DNA of 64,000 nt from Intestinimonas sp052065695 (GTDB lineage Bacteria > Bacillota > Clostridia > Oscillospirales > Oscillospiraceae): NCBI RefSeq assembly GCF_052065695.1, contig NZ_JBQHTM010000002.1:1-64000 (forward strand), written 5' to 3'. Positions within the stretch are counted from its first letter, which is position 1, and the number at the start of each line of letters is the position of its first letter. Shown here one piece after another: positions 1-9,700 of this stretch. Below the pieces are notes generated by a model. That model saw only the letters and a list, made by a program, of their open reading frames with translations, searched no databases and was not told where the DNA came from. The position numbers and the translations under genes are program-made.

Positions 1-90
1 AGAAAAGCAGATAAATAATGGCTATTTTGCACTGAAATCACCTTAACCAAGCGCAAATGGCGGCTAATACATTGAGTAGAAACAGGATAA
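1..90. other. Left edge without a supported gene
   Basis: No gene can be supported here. In plus frame 2 the first 46 bases read as a short tail ending in TAA at 44-46, which could be the C-terminus of an upstream gene cut by the window edge. Stops at 73-75 and 88-90 close the hsdM frame, so conserved hsdM sequence does not continue into this stretch. It may be the end of an inserted element that interrupted hsdM, but no terminal repeat can be recognised. Confidence 0.3.
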
Positions 91-204
91 AGGCTTTTAT
101 TCAGAGGTTCCATAGCACGCCTTGCTGACGAGAATACTGACCTGAAGGGTGTTATTGATATTGCTCATTTTAATGATGAGAAGAAGCTTGGAAGCGGTAA
201 GGAA

Positions 205-2502
205 ATGGTTGATAAGTTGACCGATCTTATATCCATCTTCCAGCGCCCGGAACTTGACTTCTCCCGGAACAAGGCCGAAGGTGATGACATCATCGGAGAT
301 GCCTACGAATATTTGATGCGCAAATTCGCTACAGAAAGCGGAAAGAGCAAGGGACAATTCTATACACCTGCAGAGGTTTCCCGAATCCTCGCCAATGTAG
401 TGGGAATCAGCCGTTGCACGGACACCAGCGCCACAGTATGCGATCCGGCGTGTGGAAGTGGCAGCCTATTAATTCGAGCCATTGATGCAGCTCCTATCCC
501 GATCATGGGATATGGCCAAGAAAAGGAAAGCACGACAGCTGGTCTGGCGAAGATGAATGCCGTCCTGCATCGTAAGGCCGAGATTACCATCAAGAGCGGT
601 AACACATTCTCAAATCCGCAGTATCTTGATAAATCCGATAATTCCATACTTGAACGTTTCGATTACATAGTGGCAAATCCTCCCTTCTCTATGAAGAATT
701 GGCGCGATGGTATTGCCGGTAAAGAATATGGTCGCTTCGAGGGCTATGGGGACACGCCACCGGAAAAGAACGGCGACTATGCTTGGCTCATGCATATCCT
801 TAAGGCATTGAAGTCAAATGGCAAGGCTGCGGTTATTCTCCCTCATGGTGTTCTGTTCCGTGGAAATGCCGAAGCGACTATTAGAGAAGCAATTATAAAG
901 AAGCACTGGATCAAGGGCATTATCAGCCTTCCGACAAACTTGTTTTACGGCACCGGCATAGCCGCCTGCGTGCTCGTGATTGATAAAGAAGGAGCTGCAA
1001 ACCGACAAGGCATCTTTATGATTGATGCCAGCCGTGGGTACGTTAAGGACGGCAACAAGAATCGTTTGCGTGAACGTGATATCTATAGAATCATTACGAC
1101 GTTTAATGAGCAGATAACTACAGATCCAAAGTATGCGCGTTTCGTACCAAACGATGAAATCGAAAAGAAGAACGGGTATAACTTGAACATCACTCGCTAT
1201 ATTGACTCCACAGATCCGGAGGATATTCAGGATATCTATGCGCATATTCACGGCGGTATTCCGGCGGTTGATATTGACAGTCTGTCTAAATATTGGGATG
1301 CGTTCCCTTCGCTGAAGGCTGAGTTGCTGACGGCGATTAGCGAAAAGTATTACAGCTTGAATGTGGAGCATGAGAATATCCGTCAGACGATATATAAAAA
1401 CGCCGAGTTCTCAGAATACGGTGAGAAACTCGACGAGGCTTTCGCAGCATGGAAGGCCAAGGAATATCCTGCTCTATCTTCCCTTGATGAAGACGTATCC
1501 GCGAGAGAGTTAATCGTTAGTCTTGCGGAGGATATCCTTGCTGAATTTGAACACCTGACGCTGATTGATAAATACGACGTGTATCAAGTGCTGCTGGCTT
1601 ATTGGAATGAGGTCATGAACGATGACGTGTCGCTTATCATAAGTGAACCGGATGGTTACGCCAATGCAAGAGCGACGGACAATATTGAGGAAGAGATCAC
1701 GCAGGGCAAGAATAAAGGTGAGATGAAAGTCACCGGATGGGAAGGAAGATTGATTCCAAAGGCCATCGTGATAGATGCCTTCTTCCGTGAGGAGAAGAAT
1801 GCCATAGAGGAAGCCGAGAACGTTGTCGCAGAAACAGAATCCTTGCTTTCTGATCTGGTTGAGAGCGCCGATGAGGAATCTGCTCTTGCCGATGTGGCTG
1901 AGAACGGAAAAGTCAAGGCTAAGGACTTAGAAGCCAAGATTGAGGAACTCACTCAGCATGTAGAGACGGAGGAAACCTTAGAGCTGGAACTTTTGATGGA
2001 TCAGCTTCCGATGCAGAAGAAGCGCCTTCAGGCATATCTCGTGGGACACCCGCTTTGCGAAAGCGCTGTAACAGAAAAAGGAACTGTCACAAAGTCTTCT
2101 ATCATGTTGCGCCTATTTATTATTCGTACAGTAGAGAGCGTGCCGGAAAGCTTGCAGGATGATGTAAATCAACTCAGACAGGCTTTGGATCTTTGCGGCA
2201 AAGTGTCCGACTATAACAAGGTTGTTAAGGATCTGAACAAGGCGCTTGATGAGAAGTGCAGGGCAAGGTATGACAGCCTGACAGATGAAGAAATTCTGGA
2301 TCTGCTGGTGAACAAGAAGTGGTTCGATAGCATCTTCTCTGGTATAGCTGATCTGTATGCTGCGATTTCTCATCGCTTGACGAATAGAATTATTGAGCTT
2401 GCAGAGCGGTATGAAAATACGCTTCCGGAGCTTGATAAAAATACAACTGAGTATGAGGCCAAGGTGAAGTCTCATCTGGAAAGGATGGGATTTAAATGGT
2501 AA
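205..2502 (+). CDS. hsdM: Type I restriction-modification N6-adenine methyltransferase HsdM, 5'-truncated
   Basis: This is the methyltransferase subunit of a type I restriction-modification system, which transfers a methyl group from AdoMet to adenine in the target recognised by HsdS. Numbered from the ATG, QFYTP (51-55), motif I DPACGSG (80-86) and motif IV NPPF (158-161) are intact. A long charged, coiled-coil-like C-terminal half runs from about 400 to 765. Recognisable HsdM sequence (ENTDLKGVIDIAHFND) continues upstream in the same frame to about position 95, but there is no start codon there and a stop lies at 88-90. The usual N-terminal helical region of roughly 100 or more residues is absent. 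The ATG at 205 lies inside conserved sequence, so the gene is probably truncated or interrupted rather than correctly started. The stop overlaps the hsdS start. Confidence 0.85.
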   Translation: MVDKLTDLISIFQRPELDFSRNKAEGDDIIGDAYEYLMRKFATESGKSKGQFYTPAEVSRILANVVGISRCTDTSATVCDPACGSGSLLIRAIDAAPIPIMGYGQEKESTTAGLAKMNAVLHRKAEITIKSGNTFSNPQYLDKSDNSILERFDYIVANPPFSMKNWRDGIAGKEYGRFEGYGDTPPEKNGDYAWLMHILKALKSNGKAAVILPHGVLFRGNAEATIREAIIKKHWIKGIISLPTNLFYGTGIAACVLVIDKEGAANRQGIFMIDASRGYVKDGNKNRLRERDIYRIITTFNEQITTDPKYARFVPNDEIEKKNGYNLNITRYIDSTDPEDIQDIYAHIHGGIPAVDIDSLSKYWDAFPSLKAELLTAISEKYYSLNVEHENIRQTIYKNAEFSEYGEKLDEAFAAWKAKEYPALSSLDEDVSARELIVSLAEDILAEFEHLTLIDKYDVYQVLLAYWNEVMNDDVSLIISEPDGYANARATDNIEEEITQGKNKGEMKVTGWEGRLIPKAIVIDAFFREEKNAIEEAENVVAETESLLSDLVESADEESALADVAENGKVKAKDLEAKIEELTQHVETEETLELELLMDQLPMQKKRLQAYLVGHPLCESAVTEKGTVTKSSIMLRLFIIRTVESVPESLQDDVNQLRQALDLCGKVSDYNKVVKDLNKALDEKCRARYDSLTDEEILDLLVNKKWFDSIFSGIADLYAAISHRLTNRIIELAERYENTLPELDKNTTEYEAKVKSHLERMGFKW

Positions 2503-3737
2503 ACGAGGTTTTAAGAACAGATATTCCCAATGATTGGGATGTTATTACCTTGGGAGATTATGCGCAAATATTTAGAGGTGGTTCACCGAGACCTATTCAA
2601 GCATTTTTAACTACAAGTGACCAAGGTATCAATTGGATAAAAATTGGCGATGTTGGTGCGGGAGAAAAATTCATAGAATCAACGGAGGAGAAAATTATAC
2701 CAGAGGGTGTTTCACGCTCAAGAATGGTTTACAAGGGTGATCTTATTCTCTCCAATTCTATGAGTTATGGTCGCCCATATATCATGAACATCGAAGGATG
2801 CATTCATGATGGATGGCTTGTGATTCAAAAATATGACAGGCTTTTTAACAGAGAATATTTGTATTACGCTCTTAGCTCGGATTTGACGATGCGACAGTAT
2901 GTTGCAATGGCGGCGGGTAGTAGTGTTCAGAATCTAAACAAAGAAAAAGTCTCTAAAGTAGTTTTACCCTGTCCAAAGATATTGGAGCAGAAAAAAATCG
3001 CCGAGGTATTGTCATCTATTGATGCGTTGATTGTGGAGTTGCAAAAGCTCATCCGAAAGAAAAAGGACATACGTCAGGGTACGATGCAAATGCTTGTCAC
3101 CGGGAAGAAGCGACTGGATGGGTTCGATGGAGAATGGGTAAAAATCAACCTCTCAAAGAATTCCAAACTTAAAGCGCGTATTGGCTGGCAGGGATTGACC
3201 ACTGCGGAATATCTGGATGAAGGTTATTCATACCTGATTACTGGTACAGATTTTAAGGATGGTCAGATTGACTGGAATGGTTGTCATTATGTGGACTACA
3301 ACAGGTATGAGCAAGATCCCAATATTCAAGTTTCAAACGGCGATCTCCTGCTTACAAAAGACGGTACCATTGGGAAAGTTGCATATGTGGCTGATTTAAC
3401 CAGACCGGCGACATTAAATAGTGGCGTATTTCTTGTAAAGCCTATAACGGATGCATATACAGCACATTTTATGTTTTACGTATTAGAGTCGTCAGTATTT
3501 AAGGATTTCCTTCAGCAACTTTCAGCGGGGTCGACGATTAATCACTTGTATCAGAAAGACCTTGTGAAGTTTGATTTATATGTACCACCAACGAAGGAAG
3601 AACAAGAAGCCATAGCTGGTATCCTTTTTGACATGGATTCAGATATCCATAGACTCGAAAAGAAGCTATCAAAATACCAGAAAATAAAGCAAGGAATGAT
3701 GGAAGAACTGTTGACCGGCAAGGTCAGATTGATATAA
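2496..3737 (+). CDS. hsdS: Type I restriction-modification specificity subunit HsdS
   Basis: HsdS provides the DNA specificity of the type I complex. The 413 residues show the classic two-repeat layout. A first target recognition domain (about 1-165) is followed by a conserved helical spacer (EQKKIAEVLSSIDALI... to ...GTMQMLVTGKKRL). A second recognition domain (about 210-370) is followed by the matching second spacer (EEQEAIAGILFDMDSDI... to ...GMMEELLTGKVRL). The ATG overlaps the end of hsdM by 7 nt, so the two are translationally coupled. The gene looks complete, although its methyltransferase partner is truncated and its restriction partner is deleted. Specificity genes usually vary greatly between strains in the recognition domains. 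Confidence 0.93.
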   Translation: MVNEVLRTDIPNDWDVITLGDYAQIFRGGSPRPIQAFLTTSDQGINWIKIGDVGAGEKFIESTEEKIIPEGVSRSRMVYKGDLILSNSMSYGRPYIMNIEGCIHDGWLVIQKYDRLFNREYLYYALSSDLTMRQYVAMAAGSSVQNLNKEKVSKVVLPCPKILEQKKIAEVLSSIDALIVELQKLIRKKKDIRQGTMQMLVTGKKRLDGFDGEWVKINLSKNSKLKARIGWQGLTTAEYLDEGYSYLITGTDFKDGQIDWNGCHYVDYNRYEQDPNIQVSNGDLLLTKDGTIGKVAYVADLTRPATLNSGVFLVKPITDAYTAHFMFYVLESSVFKDFLQQLSAGSTINHLYQKDLVKFDLYVPPTKEEQEAIAGILFDMDSDIHRLEKKLSKYQKIKQGMMEELLTGKVRLI

Positions 3738-3752
3738 GGAGGTGCCTGTCGG

Positions 3753-3830
3753 ATGAGTATTGGAGATGCCGAAATCAAAACACAGGAAAGAGTGATCCGC
3801 TTCTTTAAAGATCCGGAGATCTTACAAGAA
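3753..3830 (+). pseudogene. 5' remnant of type I restriction subunit hsdR
   Basis: A good ribosome binding site (AAGGAGG, 3737-3743) precedes an ATG at 3753 opening MSIGDAEIKTQERVIRFFKD. This resembles the extreme N-terminus of HsdR proteins (the TQxRVIxFF block) and sits exactly where hsdR follows hsdS. The resemblance ends after about 25 codons. The frame then continues without family sequence to a stop at 3957-3959. A normal HsdR is about 1,000 residues with helicase and PD-(D/E)XK domains, none of which is present. I read this as a deletion remnant. The short match makes the identification moderate. Confidence 0.55.
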
Positions 3831-3856
3831 AACATGACGCCACATTCATCGCGCAC

Positions 3857-5785
3857 ATGGACAGGTATATGCCAAACTGGCGGGAGGTTCGTAAAGAACT
3901 CAACGACAGCAGACTGGACTACTATGAGGCGCAGGATGAAAGCCCACTGCAGAAACTGATCGACCAATCCCGTTATGATGACATCCGGGATGCGGCCATA
4001 GCTTATATTCAAGAGGAGCATTCTGGTGACGCGAAAAGACTGTCGGTCATTGATATGGAAATCGAGAATGTTATCCATATTGAGCAGCTTGAGGATGGCG
4101 TGATTGCTTTCGATGTAATTGCATCATGCGATGTCGAAATGCCGTCCGCATCTCGCAAGGGTTATTTTAATGAGCAATGGCTGAAGATTCATTGTCAGGT
4201 TACTCTTGGCATCGATATGAGTGGGTTCCGAATCATGTCTGTTGGTAATTGCGAGCCGCAAGAGGAATCTGATAATGACCGCCTGTCCGGAGAGCTTGTA
4301 CCTATTATTTCCCGCGAACAGTTTGAAGACGAGGCGGAGAAGTTCCTAACAAGGTATTGTCCTGAAGCGTTGGAAAAACCTATGAGGGTTCCAATCGAGA
4401 CAATAGCCAGCGATATGAAACTACAGGTTATCGAAGATATCCCTCTGTCAGATGATCTTACTTACTTTGGGACTATCATATTTGATAATGGAAATGTTCT
4501 CGATAAGCACCGGAAGATTACAATTCGCAATGCCAAACGAGGAACCGTATATCTTGATCCGCGTGTTTCCTATGAGAGATCTGTAGGAACAAAGCGCACT
4601 ACACTGGCACATGAGTGTTTTCATTGGCATCGTCATCAGCCATACCACGTGCTGATGAAAATGATAGGTGCCGATGATAATCTGGGAAAAGCAATTCAAT
4701 GTCAAATAGCCGCTAATTCCATGGATTCAGATAAATGGAAGGCTGTAGACTGGATGGAGTGGCAAGCCAAGGGCGTCGCTCCGAGAATCTTGATGCCTGC
4801 GAAACCGACGCGCTTGAAGGCAGATCAGCTCCTTGCAGTTTATGGCGGGGCTGATGATGCGAGCATTGCAGCCTACGAGAATGTCATTGATGAACTTGCG
4901 GAGCTGTTCGATGTGTCGAGACAGGCCGCCAAGGTTCGCCTGATGGATCTGGGATATTCCAAAGCCGAGGGCGTATATCCATTTGTGGATGGTCAGTATG
5001 TTCGCGGATATTCATTTGAAGCAGGTGCCTTGGATAAGAATCAGACGTTCACTATTTCCTATGCCGATTTGTTTAAGGCGTACTGCTTTGATCGTGAGTT
5101 TAAGAAGCTGATTGACAGCGGACAGTTTATTTTTGCAGATCGTCACCTCGTTCTCAATAACGAGAAATACATAGCGAGAGATCAGTCTGGGAATGCTACG
5201 CTGTCAGAATATGCTCTCTCGCACATGGATGAGTGCTGCGTCGTCTTCTCGAAGGGATATAGCTATCAATCGAAATATCAAGGGGCAAGGTATTACACGC
5301 AGTTTATGCGGAATGCCGCACCGGTTGAAAATCAGGTTGAATATTCCTTTGAACTTAATGCGCACAACAAGACACTTCTTGAGCAAATCAAGAACGCAAA
5401 GCGCCGGTCAGAGGCCATGCGTAGATATCCCGGTTCCTTTGCTGAGACGCTGGTAGCGCTGCAGAAGGAAAGGAAGCTCTCAAATAAGCAGCTGGCTGAC
5501 CGCTCACTTGTGGGAGAAAAAACCATTCAGCGTTTGAGAAACGATGAAGAGTACCCGACTTCAGTTCAGACAGTTCTTGCATTATGCGTAGGTCTGAAGC
5601 TGCCTTTGCCAGAGGCTGAGATGTTTCTCGGTAAAACAGACTTTAAATTAAATTCAATGAAGGGTGAAGGATACGTTTATCAATGCGTATTAGGAGCCTG
5701 TGCTGAGAATTCGATTTATGAAATAAATGAAATGCTCAAAGAAAACGGAATTACTCCTCTGGGGAGCGATCCCGATCTTCAGTGA
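3857..5785 (+). CDS. ImmA/IrrE-type zinc metallopeptidase with C-terminal XRE-like HTH
   Basis: This 642-residue protein carries a zinc-peptidase motif, HECFH (HEXXH, about residues 252-256, within TLAHECFHWHRH). That places it with ImmA/IrrE peptidases, which cleave repressors or regulate mobile elements. Near the C-terminus (about 525-585) an HTH resembling XRE domains is visible (SNKQLADRSLVGEKTIQRLRN). The start is uncertain: the ATG at 3857 has no Shine-Dalgarno sequence, and the first ~35 residues (MDRYMPNWREVRKELN) resemble the end of YgjP-type metallopeptidases instead. The family-like sequence begins near QSRYDDIRDAAIAYIQEEH. The reading frame may therefore be a deletion fusion. It lies in a co-directional defence cluster and may control or activate neighbouring nucleases, which is inference. 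Confidence 0.75.
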   Translation: MDRYMPNWREVRKELNDSRLDYYEAQDESPLQKLIDQSRYDDIRDAAIAYIQEEHSGDAKRLSVIDMEIENVIHIEQLEDGVIAFDVIASCDVEMPSASRKGYFNEQWLKIHCQVTLGIDMSGFRIMSVGNCEPQEESDNDRLSGELVPIISREQFEDEAEKFLTRYCPEALEKPMRVPIETIASDMKLQVIEDIPLSDDLTYFGTIIFDNGNVLDKHRKITIRNAKRGTVYLDPRVSYERSVGTKRTTLAHECFHWHRHQPYHVLMKMIGADDNLGKAIQCQIAANSMDSDKWKAVDWMEWQAKGVAPRILMPAKPTRLKADQLLAVYGGADDASIAAYENVIDELAELFDVSRQAAKVRLMDLGYSKAEGVYPFVDGQYVRGYSFEAGALDKNQTFTISYADLFKAYCFDREFKKLIDSGQFIFADRHLVLNNEKYIARDQSGNATLSEYALSHMDECCVVFSKGYSYQSKYQGARYYTQFMRNAAPVENQVEYSFELNAHNKTLLEQIKNAKRRSEAMRRYPGSFAETLVALQKERKLSNKQLADRSLVGEKTIQRLRNDEEYPTSVQTVLALCVGLKLPLPEAEMFLGKTDFKLNSMKGEGYVYQCVLGACAENSIYEINEMLKENGITPLGSDPDLQ

Positions 5786-5805
5786 GTCAAGGAGGAGGAC
5801 TAACC

Positions 5806-6723
5806 ATGGCAGTGCCAAAATACGATGAATTAATGAAGCCTTTACTGGCAGCAGTAAAAGACGGTGAGGTCTATAAAATTAAAGACGTTACTGCCGTGTT
5901 AGCTCAACAGCTAAATTTATCAGCGGAAGACCTCGCAGAAATGCTTCCGAGCGGCAGGCAAACCGTGTTTAAAAACAGGGTCGGATGGGCGAAGACTTAT
6001 CTGAAAAAAGCTGGACTCCTTGATAGTCCTGCCCGCGCTACTATTGTTATTACAGAAGCTGGAAAGAAGGTAGTTGAAGAAAATCCGGAGAAAATAGATT
6101 CCAAATATCTGGAACAGTTTCCTTCATTTGTAGATTTTGCATCCGCCTCTGATCCTACAAATGGAGATGATACAGTGCCTGTGATTTCAAAGCAGACGGA
6201 TCTTACACCCGATGACCAGCTTGAAGATGCATACAAGCAGATTAATGCAAGCCTTGCATCTGATTTGTTGAGTGAGGTTCTGAAAATCTCACCATACACC
6301 TTTGAAAAGCTCGTTGTTGATCTTCTTTCAAAGATGGGTTATGGAACTGTGGCTTACGGAAGTCATGCAACAGTCGCTTCCGGTGATGATGGAATTGATG
6401 GAGTCATCATGGAGGACAAGCTCGGATTCTCTTTGATTTATATGCAGGCTAAGGAATGGGCACCAGATAGAGTTGTTGGACAGCCGGACATTCAGAGCTT
6501 TGTTGGTGCGATTGCCGGGAAGCACGGCGATGGACTTTTCGTTACGACAGCTAAGTTCTCACAGAAGGCTAAGGATTACGCAAATACTCATCACATTATT
6601 CTGATTGATGGTGAGAGACTTGCTAATCTGATGATTGAGTATAACTTCTGTGTGTCAACGCGGAAAACGTTTGAAATTAAGGCAATCGATACGGATGCTT
6701 TGGCTGAATATCAGGATGAATAA
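5806..6723 (+). CDS. mrr: Mrr-family restriction endonuclease
   Basis: Mrr proteins are type IV-like restriction enzymes that cut modified or foreign DNA. The 305 residues begin with a winged-helix Mrr N-terminal domain (MAVPKYDELMKPLL, about 1-95). After an acidic linker comes a Mrr catalytic domain (about 150-290). It carries the nuclease core, with acidic residues in SGDDGIDG (about 190-198) and a Q-A-K variant of the PD-(D/E)XK motif (about 213-215, YMQAK). The ATG at 5806 is chosen because GGAGGAGG lies 8-9 nt upstream; an in-frame GTG at 5782 is less likely. The gene follows the metallopeptidase gene by 20 nt and precedes the GmrSD-like gene by 39 nt, so co-transcription is likely. Confidence 0.9.
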   Translation: MAVPKYDELMKPLLAAVKDGEVYKIKDVTAVLAQQLNLSAEDLAEMLPSGRQTVFKNRVGWAKTYLKKAGLLDSPARATIVITEAGKKVVEENPEKIDSKYLEQFPSFVDFASASDPTNGDDTVPVISKQTDLTPDDQLEDAYKQINASLASDLLSEVLKISPYTFEKLVVDLLSKMGYGTVAYGSHATVASGDDGIDGVIMEDKLGFSLIYMQAKEWAPDRVVGQPDIQSFVGAIAGKHGDGLFVTTAKFSQKAKDYANTHHIILIDGERLANLMIEYNFCVSTRKTFEIKAIDTDALAEYQDE

Positions 6724-6762
6724 TTTGCTTGCGAAAAAGCAGGAAGTTGGAGGGAATACATT

Positions 6763-9700
6763 ATGGCAAATGAGCTGCAGCCATTGTCGCTGCTCTTTCA
6801 AAATAGATTATTCCGGATACCGGACTATCAGCGTGGATATGCGTGGTTGCAGCAACAGTTGGTGGATTTTTGGGATGACCTTGTAAATCTTCAGGCTGAC
6901 CGTTATCACTATACAGGTCTCCTGTCCCTTAAGCCTCTAAAAAGCAAGGAGACCGTCAGCTGGGGCGAGGACTTGTGGCTGGTCGAGAACGGATATAAGC
7001 CTTGTCATATCGTTGATGGCCAGCAGCGCATCACCACGTTTGTCATTCTCTTGAACGAGATCGTGGGATTTGTGCGTGGCTTAGATGAGAACAAGGGTAA
7101 GTCTGATAAAGAAATCACGCTGGGGTATGAAACGGTCGAAGAGATTGTCTCAAAATACATCTGCCGAAAAAGACCGCCAAACGGAGTAGTAACAACATAC
7201 CTTTTTGGCTATGAGGTCGACAATCCCAGCGCAGAATACATGAAATATAAGGTGTTCGATGAGCCGTATTCCGGCGCAGTGAATGAGACATACTATACGA
7301 AGAATCTAAAGTTTGCAAAGAACTTTTTTGCAGAGAACATTAGGAAACTATATGATGAGTCCGGAGAAGGCGGCCTTGAGGCAGTAAATACGCTGTATAA
7401 AAAACTCACACAGCGCCTGATGTTTAATCTCCATGAAATCGACGATGATTACGATGTGTTTGTAGCTTTCGAGACCATGAACAATCGTGGTAAGAAGCTG
7501 ACGAATCTTGAATTGTTGAAAAACAGACTGATCTATTTGACCACGCTTTATGATGATGAGGTATTTGACGAGAAGGACAAGTCTGCCCTCCGTAAGAAGA
7601 TAAATGACGCTTGGAAGGAAGTCTACTATCAGCTTGGTAGGAATAAGAGTGTTCCGCTTTCTGATGATGATTTTTTGCGTGCGCATTGGATTATCTACTT
7701 CAGGTATTCCCGTAAACGTGGCGATGACTACATTAAATTCCTGCTAAGCAAGTTCTCGTCAAAGGGCATATTTGAAAAGGCACCAGTTCTGGTTGAGACA
7801 GAGGCCGAGTCGGTTATCAGCGATGATGTTACTGATGCAGACGACACGGAAGTTACTGAAACAGAAGAACAGGAAATCATAGAGGTATCCAAACTCCAGC
7901 CAAAAGAAATCGAGGACTATGTCAATAGCCTCAAAGATATGGCGAAGTACTGGTATGACACCTATTTCCCATTTGAAAGTGCTAATCTTACTCCTGAAGA
8001 GCAAAAACGAGTCGATAGGCTTAACCGTATCGGCATCGGACATTTCAGACCGCTGGTTACTGCGGTCATCAGTCGGCGGGATATTTCTGCGAACAGCAGA
8101 GTTAAAATCTTTGAAGCAGTTGAGCGCTTTATCTTTGTTGCATTTCGCTTGGGTAATTTTAATGCATCCTATGGCAGCAGTGATTATTATCGAGCTGCAC
8201 GTCAGGTGTATGTGAAAGAAACGGATGTTGATGAGCTCTGTAAAGAAATATATGACAGGACAACGAACGATATCGATTTTGCCACGCAGAACTTTGTCAC
8301 CAGAATTGAGAAATATTTTTCTACAGGGAATGGCTACTACGACTGGAACAGTCTGCGATACTTCTTTTATGAATATGAGGCTAAGCTGGCAGAGAAAAAT
8401 AATATAGATCGTTTCTGCACGTGGTCAATGTTTACAAAGTCCGAGAAGGATAAAGTGTCTATCGAGCATATTCTCCCTCAGACACCGACGAAGTATTACT
8501 GGCGTAATATGTACCGGCAGTTTAAGGATTCGGAAATCAAGATGCTTTCTGGAGCACTTGGGAACCTTCTGCCGTTGTCTCAGAGCGTAAACTCGGCTTT
8601 GCAGAATGACAGTTTTGAGGATAAGAAGCATTCCAAAACCACAGGACGTCGCGGATACGAGAATGGATCTCACTCAGAGATAGAGGTATCCAAGCTGCAG
8701 GATTGGACTGCATTTGAGATATACAGCAGAACTGAAAAGCTTCTCGTTTTCATGCAGGAACGCTGGAACCTGCAATTCGACGAAGAACAGTTGGAAAAGC
8801 TGATCGGCATTTCGTTCGTCAAAGATGGACGAGAAATCCCGGAGGAGTTGGAGGAAGTATCGGCAAACGTACCGGAATCCGAGGAAAGTGCAGAAGGCTC
8901 CGGAGATGATCAAAAACTGCAATTCTGGACAGCATTCGTAAACTATGCTAATGAGCACGGCAGATCAAGCAATATAGCAAAACAGAAAGCTGCTGGCCGA
9001 ACATATTACGATGTGCACATAGGCGCGAACGGCTATCACTTATTCTTTTCCATTCCCTATGGTAAACGAATCAAGATGGGCATCTACACCTATAATGTGG
9101 ATACCTATAACCGTCTGAAAGAATTGAAAGATCAGATTGAGACCGAATTTGGTGAGAACCTAAATTGGGAATACTCAAAATCGACAGGTACAACACGTTC
9201 CATCGTTATTGAGGAGAAGGCTGATGTATTCAATCCAGCAGAGCAGCAGAAAATATTTGATTGGATCATCGACCATTTTGACCGGATCACGACAGCATTA
9301 TCTATGGCCGGAGAACGTCTCAATATAAGCGGTGATTCCTCTGAAACGAGGTTTGAGATTAGAAAACGCTACTGGACGTATGCCTTAGCCCAAATCCATG
9401 AGGCACATGGTAATCCCGGCTCTTTCAGCAATGTGAATCCGAGTACGGACAACTGGATAAACGGATTCTTTGGCATTGGAGGTTTCTACCTCTGCTGTGT
9501 TGCGAATTTTGACTCTGCCCGTTCAGAGGTCGTATTTGCCAGAGCGGAGAGATCAGAGAATAAAGCTGCGTTTGATGCTCTTTACCAGCATAAAAGCGAG
9601 ATTGAATCGAAGCTGGGAACGGAGCTTCAGTGGAACCGTGGAGATGATATCAAATCCTCGAAGGTATTTATTCAGCTTGATAACGTGAGCATTGAAAACG

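Noticed and set aside
3753..3959. 68-codon ORF as a stand-alone small gene
   Set aside because: Only its first 25 codons resemble anything (HsdR); the rest is out-of-frame sequence of the following gene, so it is treated as a remnant.
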